The notes beneath the pieces are model-generated. The model did no database searches, was not told the origin of the DNA, and saw only the letters and a list, made by a program, of their open reading frames with translations. A stretch of DNA of 64,000 nucleotides. Origin: Fragum whitleyi. Taxonomy: Eukaryota > Mollusca > Bivalvia > Cardiida > Cardiidae. This document shows, piece by piece, positions 10,068 to 21,290 of the stretch (positions are counted from its first letter, which is position 1; each line of letters begins with the position of its first letter). Both the position numbers and the translations under genes were made by a program. The stretch is from contig OX411544.1 in NCBI GenBank assembly GCA_948146395.1, forward strand, positions 56,137,360 through 56,201,359, written 5' to 3'.

Positions 10068-11149
10068 TGAAAAATTCCGCCACAAATTGCTTTTCTATAG
10101 ACATATCATATTGCTCATTTTAAAGTGATAATCGAATAAGTGCCATTTGAATCATACACAATCATACATGAAAATATGTTGTTTCATTAAACTGATAGTG
10201 TTGCATTTGTTTTAACACATTACTAAAGTATACACTTTTAAATTGTTAACAAATATACCATGTTCATTTTTGCATTTAATTTGTAGCGTTCGTTTCTAGG
10301 CGATTTCATATACAAATACAACATAGAAAATAAAAAACAAATGACTCAAGAAAATATCGTTTTTATTTATTGTCAATTCGAAAAGAAAGTATAACAAGCA
10401 TATATGAACTTTACCTAATTGCTTCGAACGTTTTCATTTTGGGTTGATGTTTCTACACCCAACAGTGTTAGTTCGTGCGAACAAGATAGCCTTTCAAAAA
10501 AAGTAGCTTCCACTTATGTTAAATTTTCTTTTCCAAGACTTGTCTCCGCCAGACAACTGTTCATTTTGTAAATGGCGTGATACATGAATTATATTAAATT
10601 AATCGATTAATTATTTAAAGATTTATTTGAAGTACGAAATGAGTTGCCAATTTAAAACCACGCATATGAAAGCTCGCGCAAGTAATAATAAAGGCAAGGC
10701 GGTGATTCGATTATCGTGTTTCATGTGGTCTAAAGGAGACAGCTACTAACTGACTTAACGAGTCTGAGAGACATAAGATAGTGTATAAACGTTTCAAAGC
10801 TTCATATGCAATAAACGTAAGGCAAATAGAAGCAGACAGCCCATTTAATTTGTAATATACCCTTAGTTCTTTCTCCGTCAATAAAAATTAGTAACCAGAG
10901 GTGCATACGTTAGAGTTTGGTGAAAAATCTCTTTATTAGTTAAAAGTTCATCATTTTGGATCAAATGGATATGAAAATAATACTAATCCAATGGATAGGC
11001 GATACAGAAATTGTGTTAATTGTTTAGTATTTTGAAAAGTGCTGACTTTCAACGGAAGTTAATCAATACTGTAGCATCAAATTGACTTCGTTACCGTGCG
11101 CAGATACCAATTGACTACATGTTTCAGAATTCTTCACCTAGAATGATCA
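10068..11149. other. Gene 2 downstream region, no gene seen
   Basis: AT-rich sequence with possible poly(A) signals (CATTAAAC near 10185; AAAATAAAAA near 10327). A fragment of MITE family D begins at about 10896. No open frame has coding character. Confidence 0.4.
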
Positions 11150-11515
11150 ATCTATCTTTCTGTGAAAGAATATTTGAAATGCAATCTTTGTTTGGTTTGA
11201 ATTAAGACCTATCTTTTGAAATGCAATCTCTGATTGACTTGAATTAGGACCAACCTTTTGCAATGAAATATCTGTTTGGTCTGAATAAAGACCTATCTTT
11301 TGAAATGCAATCTCTGTTTAGTCTGAATAAAGACCAATCTTTTGAAATGCATTCTCTGTTTGGTCTGATTTAGGACCTATCTTCTGAAATGCAACCTCTG
11401 GTTAGCCTGAATTAAGACATGTCTTTTGAAAGTCAATCTCTGGTTGACCTTAGCTCGGACCGATCTTTTAAAATGCAATCTCTTGTTGACCTGAACCAGG
11501 ATCAATCCAATTTGG
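11150..11515 (+). repeat. 42-bp minisatellite, about 8 units
   Basis: The unit is approximately CTATCTTTTGAAATGCAATC followed by TCTGTTTGGTCTGAATTAAG and AC, repeated with 10-25% divergence. The unit length is 14 codons, and the last two units are open in one frame (SFESQSLVDLSSDR type), but earlier units carry TAG or TAA at the same codon. The unit resembles the interior of MITE family C (GAAATGCGACCTCTAGTTAG at about 32136). Confidence 0.8.
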
Positions 11516-11860
11516 ATTACGAAACACTTGACTATTTTTTACTGCCCTTTGTCAAAAGCAATGACTTGTTTTACAAAAGGAAAATAAAAAAAAAAAGATA
11601 AATCTGTTTTTTTTCTGAAAATTAGATCGACAAATCGCCGGCCAATCATACTTATACTTAAAGAATCAAAGTAATAACATGTAGCATTTTTCAAAAAATA
11701 ATTTTCAATCTTTTCCTAGCTTTTCTCAAATTTGGACCGACCAAAATTATAAAAGGGTTCCAGGTGGCAATGAAAGACTGGGAGCAATTCGAAAAACAGT
11801 TTCCTTTTTGATAAAAGATTTTGTTGAAAATAAAATATTGTTACAAGCAATTTCTCCTTC

Positions 11861-11924
11861 ATCTTGCCGAGCGAAGGGATAAGAACGTTTTACATCGATT
11901 CGATACCCCTTGACTCGTGAAGAT
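11861..11924. mobile_element. Very short inverted-repeat element (64 bp) with 11-bp target duplication
   Basis: The ends are ATCTTGCCGAGCGAAGGG and CCCCTTGACTCGTGAAGAT, imperfect inverted repeats of 18-19 bp. It is flanked by the direct repeat ATTTCTCCTTC at 11850-11860 and 11925-11935. A 91-bp relative is at 26964-27054. Confidence 0.7.
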
Positions 11925-12384
11925 ATTTCTCCTTCTTCTTAAATAAGTTTGTTCAAGTTTAACATCATTGGGGCGTAATAACAGAGATAGGAAAAGAAAG
12001 CGTTAAAAATGATTCCACTCTATAACGCTGCTCACGCAGTATGATCAGGTATACTGTTTTCGCTATGAAAAATGTTCCCTGTTCGCTTGAGAGTCAAATG
12101 CAATCACAAAAACATACCTTGGGGTCATCACAAAACTAACGTGAGTGCCTATTAATGTAAAGGCACTTACAATAGTTTTGCACCGACACCTCGTCAATGC
12201 GGCACTCCTATCAAGCTTCCTGCTGCTCAACTCACATAGGTTTTCTATCATAGTTAACGTATATGTGGGAGAGAAATGTCAAATGCCGCCGTCGGGGATC
12301 CAAACAAGTGACCCATAACCAGACATAAGCCGATTAACAATATGTTTTAATACGTTTCTTCCAACAGGTATTTATCGACTTTAT

Positions 12385-12404
12385 TTAAATGGCTTCGAAC
12401 AGAA
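12385..12404 (+). promoter_or_regulatory. Conserved 5' leader block of gene 3
   Basis: TTTAAATGGCTTCGAACAGA matches the block at 7774-7794 in gene 2, at a similar distance from the start codon. It is the only upstream segment clearly shared by these two genes. Confidence 0.45.
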
Positions 12405-12528
12405 TATAGAGGAACTTATTCCTAGACGACAACTTAAGTACAGTGAAATACAAATAATAACAATTAAGTTTTGTTTCTTTAGTTTCGTTGCTGTTGGGAA
12501 ATTGACTTAAATTTTTCGGATACTAAAT

Positions 12529-14646
12529 ATGGGGAACAATGGCTCTAGTGAACAAAAACGGCGCAAACCTCCGCACACAAGTAGGTTGTGATTTTGTATA
12601 TTAATTCTTATCATGTCGTTCACGACACTAGCTTGTTGTTCACAAACTTTTGGAAGACACTATAGACTAAAATCAGCCTGCATTGACATGCAGTCTGATC
12701 TTAGACTAAACTGTCTTCTTTCAATTTAATTATTGAGGAAAAAAGTCAGAGTGGTTAAAATGTTTCAAAATCTTCGACAGGTTTTGCACATTCAACAGGT
12801 TAACAGTTAATTGTACATTTACTTGACATTTCCAGCAATTATATAACAGTGAGAGATGATTTAGCAGCCCATGCAGCCACGCGGTGTACAATATTAAAAC
12901 ATTGCAAGAGTCTCCGTGTACATTATGTATGTTTGTTTGTTTGTTTGAAAGGGATTTTTCCGCCGTTCTCACCAATCTTTCAGTCATATCACTACGGCTG
13001 GAGCACCCAGCAATGAATTTGTGGTATTCATCACTCCAGCCTTTCCTGGCTTCCATATGCTATCCCACATAGGACTACGATTAGCGACCCATTGATGGGT
13101 GACAAATAGTCGGAAAGAATGAATGCCAACGTTGGGTATATGGATTGAGACATTATCTTTAAGTGCACAGTGACGACTCTGGCAAGACTGTATGGATAGC
13201 CTGCACCTGCTGACCGTAGCCTTTGCTTAGTGCATATTTGATATTGTTGCAAATGACACTCATATGTTTAAAAAGTAATCAATGCATCGCTTAGTACTGT
13301 CAATCACAATTGTACGTTTGTAAAGCATTGCATTATATGATGATCAAGATATCGTATCCAAGCTGTAGTTATAGGTCTACTACAGGCTTTCTCTTCGCTC
13401 TTGTAGAACCCGTCTGTAGCCTAAGTATTTCATTTTTCGTGGGGAGATTTAAGTAAAATTTAGAAATAATAAATAAAAAAAAATCATCGTTCCTAAACAA
13501 ACACCCCCTTTGATATGTACTCGCCGTTGATTGGCTATGGTAATATAATTTATCTAATGTTTTTGATGATATAAATATTACGTGAGATTATCATCTGATA
13601 AATTTACTACGGAACCAATAAAATTATCAAAATGTTATACCCTACTTACATTCATTTCATCCATTTCGACGTTATCTTAGCGGAGCCAAATAAGAAAATA
13701 AACAGCTCGAATATGCTGTTTTCACGACGTTTACGTCGCCTATGAGCGATTTCCGCCCTTAAATGAATTTACCTTCATCTTATGGTGAAATTTTGCAAAT
13801 TATGATTATATTGCTACCTAAAATCTTATGACAGAAAAATGCCACCGTAATAGTTTTATGAAACTTTTTTATGGCGATAGTATCAAAATCATAATGATAT
13901 TTCTAAAACGTATCTCATGACTGAATTATGCCACCAAATACAATTATTTGCTTGCAAATCTATAAATCATATGAATAAGTACGCAATTTGATTTTACTTT
14001 AAAGGTCGATTTATAAATACAAAATGTTAATCTTACTTCACAATAGGCATATTTTAGTATTGATTATGGCGTATTTAAATCCTACACGCGACAGTCCGGC
14101 CAATATTAAACAATACAGTCAAGGCCAATTCCTTAACTTACATATTGCAGTCAGGGCCTGAGGTTATAAAACTTTTTTCACGCTCAACTGAGAATTTGAT
14201 AAATTTTAGAATTCAAATCAATTAATAAAAATTATAGATAATATTAATAAGTTGTTATCTATAGCAACTTATTGATGTTATCTGTTTTGTCAATTCATTA
14301 ATATGTTCATTTGTAAGTATAACAGCAGAATTACGGCTTTAATCTCAAGTTGAAATTTGAGAAAACTTTCAGTTTACAACCAGAAAAGTTTTATAACAGT
14401 TACCAGTCAGACTCTTCACTGGTTGCATTTTGCATTCTATTTTTAGGTGGAGGTGGTGGCAGTGGTGGCAGTGGTGGAAATGAAAATTGGGGAGGTAATT
14501 TAAATGATGGCGGCGGTCATGACGGCGGGGGAGCGGGTGGTTGTGGTGATGGTGGTGGCGGCGGCGGTGGCGGTGGTGGTGGTGGTGAGGCCGGCGGTGG
14601 CGGTGGAGGTGGTGGCGGTTGCGGTGGAGGCGGTTGCGGTGGATGA
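12529..14646 (+). CDS. Gene 3: putative N-myristoylated glycine-rich protein, two coding exons
   Basis: The coding exons are 12529-12580 and 14447-14646, giving 83 residues. The donor is GTAGGT at 12581, the acceptor is TTCTATTTTTAG ending at 14446, and the intron is phase 1. Exon 1 reads MGNNGSSEQKRRKPPHT: Gly2 and Ser6 fit N-myristoylation, and the KRRK cluster would add electrostatic membrane binding. Exon 2 opens SGGGGSGGSGGNENWGGNLN, continues with GGGHDGGG, a long Gly run broken by Glu-Ala, and ends CGGGGCGG and TGA. It has one Trp. A TTCTTTAG splice-like site ends at 12482, upstream of the start. The intron holds a minus-strand SINE and a family F fragment. It is the best-preserved member by consensus. 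Function unknown. Confidence 0.7.
12918..13125 (-). repeat. SINE on the minus strand in gene 3 intron
   Basis: Read on the minus strand it has the central domain TGTGGGATAGCATATGGAAG and the tail GAAAGATTGGTGAGAACGGC followed by (CAAA)n. It matches the SINEs at 6767 and 20120. A 108-codon frame on this strand is a by-product. Confidence 0.7.
13135..13262. repeat. MITE family F-like fragment
   Basis: It contains ACTCTGGCAAGACTGTATGG and the end GATATTGTTGCAAATGACAC, diverged versions of the centre and right end of the element at 8391-8638. Confidence 0.45.
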
Positions 14647-14914
14647 TGGAAAAATTAAAATTTGCTAGCCACCAGACTTTGCAGATTTCTACTTTGAACT
14701 TTAGATGAGCCAGACGTCTTTAGTCATTCATTTTTCAGTTTTATAATTTTTTACACACTAACCTACAAATTTCAATGTTGCTCAATTACTTAATATCCAA
14801 TATTTTTGTTAACGTAGTAAATGCTTGATACCTTAATGTATTCGACAAATGTGTTTGTATTCCGTTTATTTATCCTCGCCAAGCTAGCATATACACGACA
14901 TCACCAGAAGACAA
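14647..14914. other. Gene 3 downstream region
   Basis: AT-rich sequence without a clear AATAAA in the first 200 bases. No gene or named repeat is seen. Confidence 0.4.
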
Positions 14915-15150
14915 ATGAGCCTGTGCGTGACATTTCCAACAATTTCACATGTGTGCAACGTTAATACTCAGATCAGCCTGTGCAGTTGCACAGTCTGACC
15001 AGAGTCCTTACTATTTAGATAGATATGGTCTTAATGCTTCTTCAGTTGGTCAGAACATATTCTTATTGCATTTTGTTGTTGTCTGTTCTGCTCTACGTCC
15101 TTATATCACGCGCAAAAGAAATTGTTGGAAATGTCACGCACATGCTCAAA
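14915..15150. repeat. MITE family F copy
   Basis: GTGACATTTCCAACAATTTC at the left pairs with GAAATTGTTGGAAATGTCAC at the right (about 15118-15137). The centre has the palindrome CAGCCTGTGCAGTTGCACAG. Confidence 0.7.
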
Positions 15151-15639
15151 TACTATATGCAGTTGTTACGGTGGATAATGCACCGATGCCTTTTGAATGA
15201 TAGTCCGACGCGCTTCCAGTGCGCTTCTTCGGCGGCTTCTGATGTGTTTATGAGGGATTAGTTTAAGAGAAATTAAGGGATTCGTCATTAAGTGCCATCA
15301 GGTGCCCCAGCAGCAGTGATGTCCCTGAAAATAAAGAATTCGCCAGTAAACCCATTTTAACAAAGCAAGGTTGTTTTGGAACTATGATGACAACCATTCG
15401 GACACCCTTAAGACAAACCGTAACTAGAAACTTTGAATCGGTTCAATGTCAGAGAGATTCGGAAAACATCGTTGCATTTCCTTTATTTTTTGGTTGTTTT
15501 TTTATTTTTTCAAACATCGCCTTTCTTTAACTCTTGCATGGATTCATTAACCTTGCCTTGCAATCTTTGTTTGGATGGTAAACGTCAATGTGCGTCTTTA
15601 ATAGAGCAAAATGGCTTTCACCATGACGTTTTGCCAACC

Positions 15640-15860
15640 ACCGATTGCAATTTATTCATTCAAAACACTCACGCAAACCATTCAAAAACGGTCCAAATCG
15701 TCCGAAAACACTTCAAAACCGGTCATTATGATCAACCTTTCATTAAAATCGATACGAAGATTGCACAATTTTATCATCATACGTAGATTTCGAAGCGTCT
15801 GATAAGCCCGTAAAGGCATTAAGACAGGATTTTTTTGTTTCTTTTTAAATGGAGGTAATA
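15640..15860. repeat. MITE family E fragment
   Basis: The stretch with TCATTCAAAACACTCACGC, TTCGAAGCGTCTGATAAGCC and AATGGAGGTAATAAATAT parallels 8050-8230. Both ends are degraded. The 117-codon frame across it is incidental. Confidence 0.5.
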
Positions 15861-16196
15861 AATATACAAGGTTTGGCGAAATAAAATCATAATTTGTGTG
15901 TATTTCCGTTTATTTGTCGTCGCTACCATAGCACGCGACGCCCCCAGAAGACGGTTAGTTGTTACGGGGGATAGTGCAAGGATACATGACGAAACTACTG
16001 CTGAGATCCGCCATGGTTCTTTAAAGTGCTCGGTGTAAAGCACCTTCTCACGGGGCCTCGTTTTAACGTCTTATCCGAAGGACAATTACAGTTGTACAAT
16101 TTATAGTGAGGCGTCAAAGATCAATTTTACATTGAAAATGATAGGCAATAACGGTTTCTCGATACTCACACTTGCGGAACTATAGTTTTGGTAGTG

Positions 16197-16283
16197 TACC
16201 AGCCCGGGAATCGAACCCACGCGGTCGAACTTCAATGTTTTGAAGTCCGGTGCTCTACCAACTGAGCTAATCGGGATGGTAAA
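16197..16283 (-). repeat. tRNA-derived sequence with intact A and B boxes
   Basis: The minus strand reads TAGCTCAGTTGGTAGAGCA (A box) and GGGTTCGATTCCC (B box). The middle folds as a 10-bp hairpin (ACTTCAA..TTGAAGT) rather than a normal anticodon arm, so a working tRNA is unlikely. A SINE head or tRNA pseudogene is the better reading. The outer ends can pair 7 of 8 bases. Confidence 0.55.
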
Positions 16284-17094
16284 AAAATCATATGCAAGCG
16301 GGCACTATATTTCAACACACTTTCTGTTAACAAGGTCTTTTTCTGCCTTGATTTGGCTTGGTCTCGAAACATTTGACATTTTACAACCGCTGGGTTTGAA
16401 GAACAACGGTACTTCGTATTGTGTTCACGGGTGCCAAAATTGTTGTAAATGATGCTTTATTAGTTGAAAAAAATGTCTATTTAAATTTTCTAACCAAACG
16501 ACTAGATCTTAAATAAATTTAACTTGATCTTAATGTGCCCATATGAGCCAACACGGACACTTTGTCCAATAATGGGTTGGGAAAAATAACTTCTTGTCTT
16601 GAACATTTTTCGAACCTCACAAAATTATGTACGGCATGGTTTGGGTAGAATTACAAAACTATGTGAATCAAATATCTTAACATAATGATATTATCATACA
16701 TGATAACAGGCGCTTTGAAAATCCCGTAAATGCAGTTTTGAATATTCTTCAACAATACGAAGGTACTGCTCTATTGTGTGAAAGCTTTCAAACATAAGAC
16801 CAAAATTATTGCAGTCGAAAATAACCACAAATATGTTGCCCCGGTCAATTATATATAAAGCACATGGCCATGGTAAACACACTTTTTTTTTCTTCTTTTT
16901 TTAATGAATTTGAATTTGCTAGTAAATACAAGATTGTGAAGAAAGGAATGGTCAGGAAGGAGAATAAAAATATTTTTGTCAGATGAGAAACAGTTAACGC
17001 TATTTTGTTTTAATTATTTTATTTTTTTTATTTTTATTTATTTTTTTTTTTTTACAATTTTACTGATTGAGACAAATACTCGATTTGTAGCGAG

Positions 17095-17520
17095 GTGACC
17101 AGATTTGGAATATCGCTCGGAATTTTCCGTAAACTAGAAAGTACCTTGGACGTAAGTGTAGTAATTTTGGATCAATTTTTAGGCATCAAGCCTCTGACGG
17201 AACTTCGAATAATGAATACGCTTGAAGAAAATCAAATTTTGTCAATTTTTTCAGTGTCTTTGGATATCTTTTTGGCATATTGTAATTTGATCACAAATCG
17301 CACCAAAACACTGCGTTTGTTATCAATTCATAATATGCCCATTTTTAGTCTTTCGTTGATTTGTTTTATGCAACTTCATCCTTAGCGGGATCGTTGATGT
17401 TTGGTGACGTCAGTTAAACCCGCGTGCGAAACGACTCGCTTTCATGGCTTCGCTGAGGTCTATTCCGTAGATTCGCCGAGGGTTCCCGATTAGAGTTGCA
17501 TCATTTGTGTTCTGACCTTC
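17095..17520 (-). repeat. Dispersed repeat G, copy 2 (inverted)
   Basis: Read on the minus strand it follows the block order of 30195-30560: GATTCTACGGAATAGACC-like sequence near 17465, ATGACGTCA-like near 17405, and the CATATTGTAATTTG block near 17275. The open 96-codon + frame crosses it by chance. Confidence 0.5.
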
Positions 17521-17529
17521 ACTATAGCT

Positions 17530-17880
17530 CCTTATCGAGGGTTCAGCTCAAGACTGTACTTAGTGTGTATAAACAGTGTAATTCACGATATTACTAACTC
17601 AATGTGTCACAGTACTACCATTACACCATATAATAGTCTACATGACATATCCGACTACGGTTAACGATTATCAGTGAAGGATCCAGAGGGGGGTTCCAAC
17701 GAACCCCCTCTGAGGCCTATCTATTTCACAGTCATAAGGTAATGCAATGGATATATTGTATTCGATAAATATACCTTTGGAAATCAACTCCAGAAAAGAA
17801 TTGAACACTGTTAAAACAGTCTTCAATTCTTTTCTGAAGTTGATTTCAAGAGGTACTGTCAACCTTCCCAGTTGACAGTT
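17530..17880. repeat. Cluster of hairpins
   Basis: It has the inverted pairs GGGGGGTTCCAACGAACCCC (about 17690), GAAATCAACTCCAGAAAAG against CTTTTCTGAAGTTGATTTC (17778 and 17829) and ACTGTCAACC..GTTGACAGT (about 17854-17879). A related GGTTCGTTTGAAACCCCC block occurs at about 50440. No coding content is seen. Confidence 0.6.
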
Positions 17881-18118
17881 TTGATGTCCTGGCTACTGCT
17901 TTATTTGTTTCAGACTCGCAAAACCTGCATCACTTAAAACACTATCGGAATGTATATGTTCGACCCCCTTTCAAAATCCTTGATCCGCTATTGATTATCC
18001 AGCCATTAGTGGGCCACAAAAGGATATGTGCCGCCGCCGCCGAGAATCGAACCCTTGACACTCTATCATAATTGAAGATTTTTGAATTCATAGCTTCTTT
18101 ATAAACTTGCACAAATAG

Positions 18119-18480
18119 TACAGTTAGCAACACCGTGAAATTGACAAGGGGGGTGAATTTGAATTGATTTCGAAATAAAATTGAATGAGCGAGAGGAGCG
18201 AGGTTGTCCACTATCACTAATTCCGTCCAATATTATCTCTTTTATTTAAGTCTACGTCCCATTGTGTTTTATGTGTCTTCACGAACCAATCAGACGCTTT
18301 AAAACCTACACCAGCCAATAAAGTCATTTATCTTTTTTCGATTTGAATAAAATACTCATTGGATGATTTCCTCCTAATTTGGAATGATTTTGAAGCGTTT
18401 TGGAATGTTTTGAATGAGCGGTTAGAGTGAATAAACAGAGCGTTAATCGAGCGATATAGAATGGCTTTAGTCGAGGTGAA
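18119..18480. repeat. MITE family E copy
   Basis: It begins CAGTTAGCAACACCGTGAAA and carries GAATGAGCGAGAGGAGCGAG and AACCAATCAGACGCTTTAAA, all shared with 42092-42535. The right inverted end is not clear. Confidence 0.55.
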
Positions 18481-18844
18481 TTGAAACAAGTGAAATTAAT
18501 AAAGAGCATAAATAAAGACGTTGGTCTTACTCCCGCGTTAAATTTTGTGACGTCATAAAAACACCAATCAACGTCGGTATAAACAAAAGTGCCGTTGCTA
18601 TGCATAACGCAATTTTCAAGGCCCATAAGTGTTTTGTATATAGTTTTAAATCATTTCTGTTAGTCTTTTTGCAATTCCTGTTTCTTCTTATGCAATAACA
18701 GCGCCAATTCAATCGGGCGGTTTCTGCAAATGTTATCGCCCTCAAAACCGTGAATGAATCCCTTTATTCACTAAATACTTCAAAATCCCACAGTGTGACG
18801 AATTTAACAAATTAGCAGCGAAAATGAGGTATAGGCAGATACAA

Positions 18845-19130
18845 TTAGTTACGTCGTGAAATTGACATTCATCTTAATAAAAACCATTCTAAATCACTCA
18901 CTCAACACTTCATTCATTCATTCATTCATTCATTCATTCATTCATTCATTTTTTCATTCATTCAAATCACTCACTCAAATCAATCAAAAACGCTCGAAAA
19001 TCAATAAAAAAAGCTAAGATCAAAAGCGTCACTCAAAAAAATATATAAATTAATAACACATACACCTTCAATTTCTCTCAAAACTCACTCATCCCACTCA
19101 TTCAATTTCATCCCAAAATTATTCACCTTG
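18845..19130. repeat. MITE family E, left part, split by a large transposon
   Basis: The left end is TTAGTTACGTCGTGAAATTG. The body includes an (ATTC)n run at 18911-18950. It breaks off at TTATTCACCTTG (19130), and the missing right end continues at 25652, on the far side of the transposon. Confidence 0.75.
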
Positions 19131-20119
19131 GGCCCGTTTCACTAAACCTCGTTTGCGTACGCAAAATATTTACGTACGTACTCGATTTACGCTAAACGTA
19201 CGTTTTTGCGTACGCCGTTTCACTAACACTTGCGTAAACAGGCATTTGCGTACGCATTTCGTAAATTGAAATAATCTCGAAGCAAAACATTTTTTCATGT
19301 AAGGATCGGTGAAAAACGCCGGAGAACCTGCCCCCTTCTTTTGAATAGGGTTGTCTGGCTTTATGCGAGACTCAATTTCACACCAAACTATTTTGATTTC
19401 ATAAAAGGGGTGCTATATTTGTGTAATTATTTTCAGTGATGTTATAAGAACCCCCGACGAAATTTCGCCTAAAATATTTATCGGTAGTCAATAATGACGT
19501 TCGCATTTCATAAAAAATGAAATTCATTGCGAGAGTTTTTATATATTTTTTTTACTATAAGATAAAACTGATGACGTCATTTAATCTTCGACGTCACGCA
19601 CGTGCGAAATTGTGCGTTTTCTTGTTTCACACTTGTTTTTGTTTGAGGATTTTTATTTTCATTGTAATTACCGGAATGTTTTATGTAGAAAATACATATT
19701 ACTAAATGCTTATTCTTCAGAAGCAAGCAATGGTGAAATAGGTCACACGATTAACCAAATAGCTTCTACGTACTGTATATATCGTTAAAGCCTGTGGGCT
19801 TACATTAGCCACGGCCGCCACCCGGTATCGCTACCTAAGATTTTTAAATGATATATTGAAATGATGCAATTTTATCTTCTATGATGTGTGTGTTAACGAT
19901 TTCTTGCGACGTCCGCTTGGATTTTCATAACCTTGCCACAGAAATACTCGCGGTGCCGGTGCGGCAATCGGAAGGTAAATGCCTATCCCCGCATGGATAC
20001 TGCGCGATCTGTCATAAATACCGTACAATGTGCGATATCAGTAAAGTGATAACAGGATGATCAATGTGATCAAGATTGCAAAGAAAAACATCGCACAGTG
20101 GTCCTGCAATGTCCGTGAA

Positions 20120-20416
20120 TTAGGCTTTATGCTTTACTAGCCGCCCGTCATAGTGCATTTGATAGTGCATCGGATTATCAATCATATGGTCCCGGGTTCG
20201 ATCCCTGACGGCGGCACTCAACCTTTCCGACTTCTTGTCTTCCACGATTGGGTTAATAATCGTAGACCTAGGTGAGAGAGCAGTTGGGGGCTAAGAAAGG
20301 TTGAAATGGCAGTACTTATGGGTGCTCAAGTCGCAGTAATACATCTGAAAGATTGTTAAAAGCGGTGTGAAAGATTGTTAAAAGCGGTGTAAATCTCCGT
20401 TCAAACAAACAAATAA
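20120..20416 (+). repeat. SINE with recognisable tRNA head
   Basis: The head has GCCGCC at about 20130 pairing with GGCGGC before ACTCAACC, and the B box GGGTTCGATCCC. The central domain (GACTTCTTGTCTTCCACG, GTGAGAGAGCAGTTGGGGGC) and the tail AGATTGTTAAAAGCGGTGT, partly duplicated, end in (CAAA)n. It is the longest SINE copy in the window. Confidence 0.75.
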
Positions 20417-20457
20417 TGCTTTACGAAGTACGTACTGAGACCAGTGATTTATTAAGC

Positions 20458-20836
20458 TAGTTTCACATTAACGCTCCGACGTCGATACAATAGTGATTTT
20501 TTTTTATCGTGACCTGTCGGTGCATTTTATTTTAAAGTTAAAACCATCTGACTAGTCGGCGACGTCTTTTACATTTGCGCTGGACAATATTGCATCGGCG
20601 AATAATCGCCGGTGATTTACCGTCCTACGGTCGATCATCGGTTGTGCTCCAGCCAAACAATTATCTTTTCTGATCCTTTCTCTTCCATTTGGTACCGGTG
20701 ACTATTGAGCGACGCATCGCCGACAACTCGCCGGCGTATCGGCAGCAGGCTATGTTCAATCGACCCTGCTTTCTGTATCATCACTGGACAAGAAATAGGA
20801 CATCGTCGTGTTGGCCAGGTTTAATGTGACTAATAA
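20458..20836. repeat. Small inverted-repeat element inside the 6.5-kb transposon
   Basis: TAGTTTCACATTAA at the left is mirrored by TTTAATGTGACTA at the right. The interior is rich in CG-containing GACG and CGGCGA words. A diverged second unit may follow to about 21290, which has GTAGTCACATTTAA. Confidence 0.5.
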
Positions 20837-21290
20837 ATAAATATTTTGTCCTATTATACTCGGCGCCCGGCCGACGTTAATTTTTGCTAATCGGCCAATG
20901 AAAAATAGGAATCGCTGACGTGTTTGCGTCGCCGATTTTCAGGCGACTTTAGCCTTAGCCAAGATCACGCTAGGCGAGTACCGCCGTCGAAGATTGCATG
21001 AAAAAACACCATTATGAATTGTAGTCACATTTAACTTTGGGTGCCGACAAGACAGCGTCTTACTGTTTGTCCAGTGATGTAGTGGCTATTAACGTCACAC
21101 GCTGTTACCGACGAGAATTTTACTACGAGTCGCCATCGAGAGTTCAACGACTAGCCGTCGATTTCCTACCGAAGTGGAATAGTTTGAAACACAAACTTAA
21201 CAATTTTTTTCTTCGATAAGCCGGAGACCGTCAGATGATCTGTCATAGAGCGGTGGATTGTCGGAGGTTTGTCGCAGATAAAGACTTAAG

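Noticed and set aside
11419..11601. 60-codon ORF with 14-residue repeats
   Set aside because: Upstream units carry stops at the same codon, and the repeat derives from a MITE interior.
12730..13056. 108-codon minus-strand ORF
   Set aside because: It runs through a minus-strand SINE and flanking DNA; similar SINE copies lack the frame.
16197..16283. Functional tRNA gene
   Set aside because: A and B boxes are good, but the anticodon region folds as a long hairpin and the cloverleaf is not formed.
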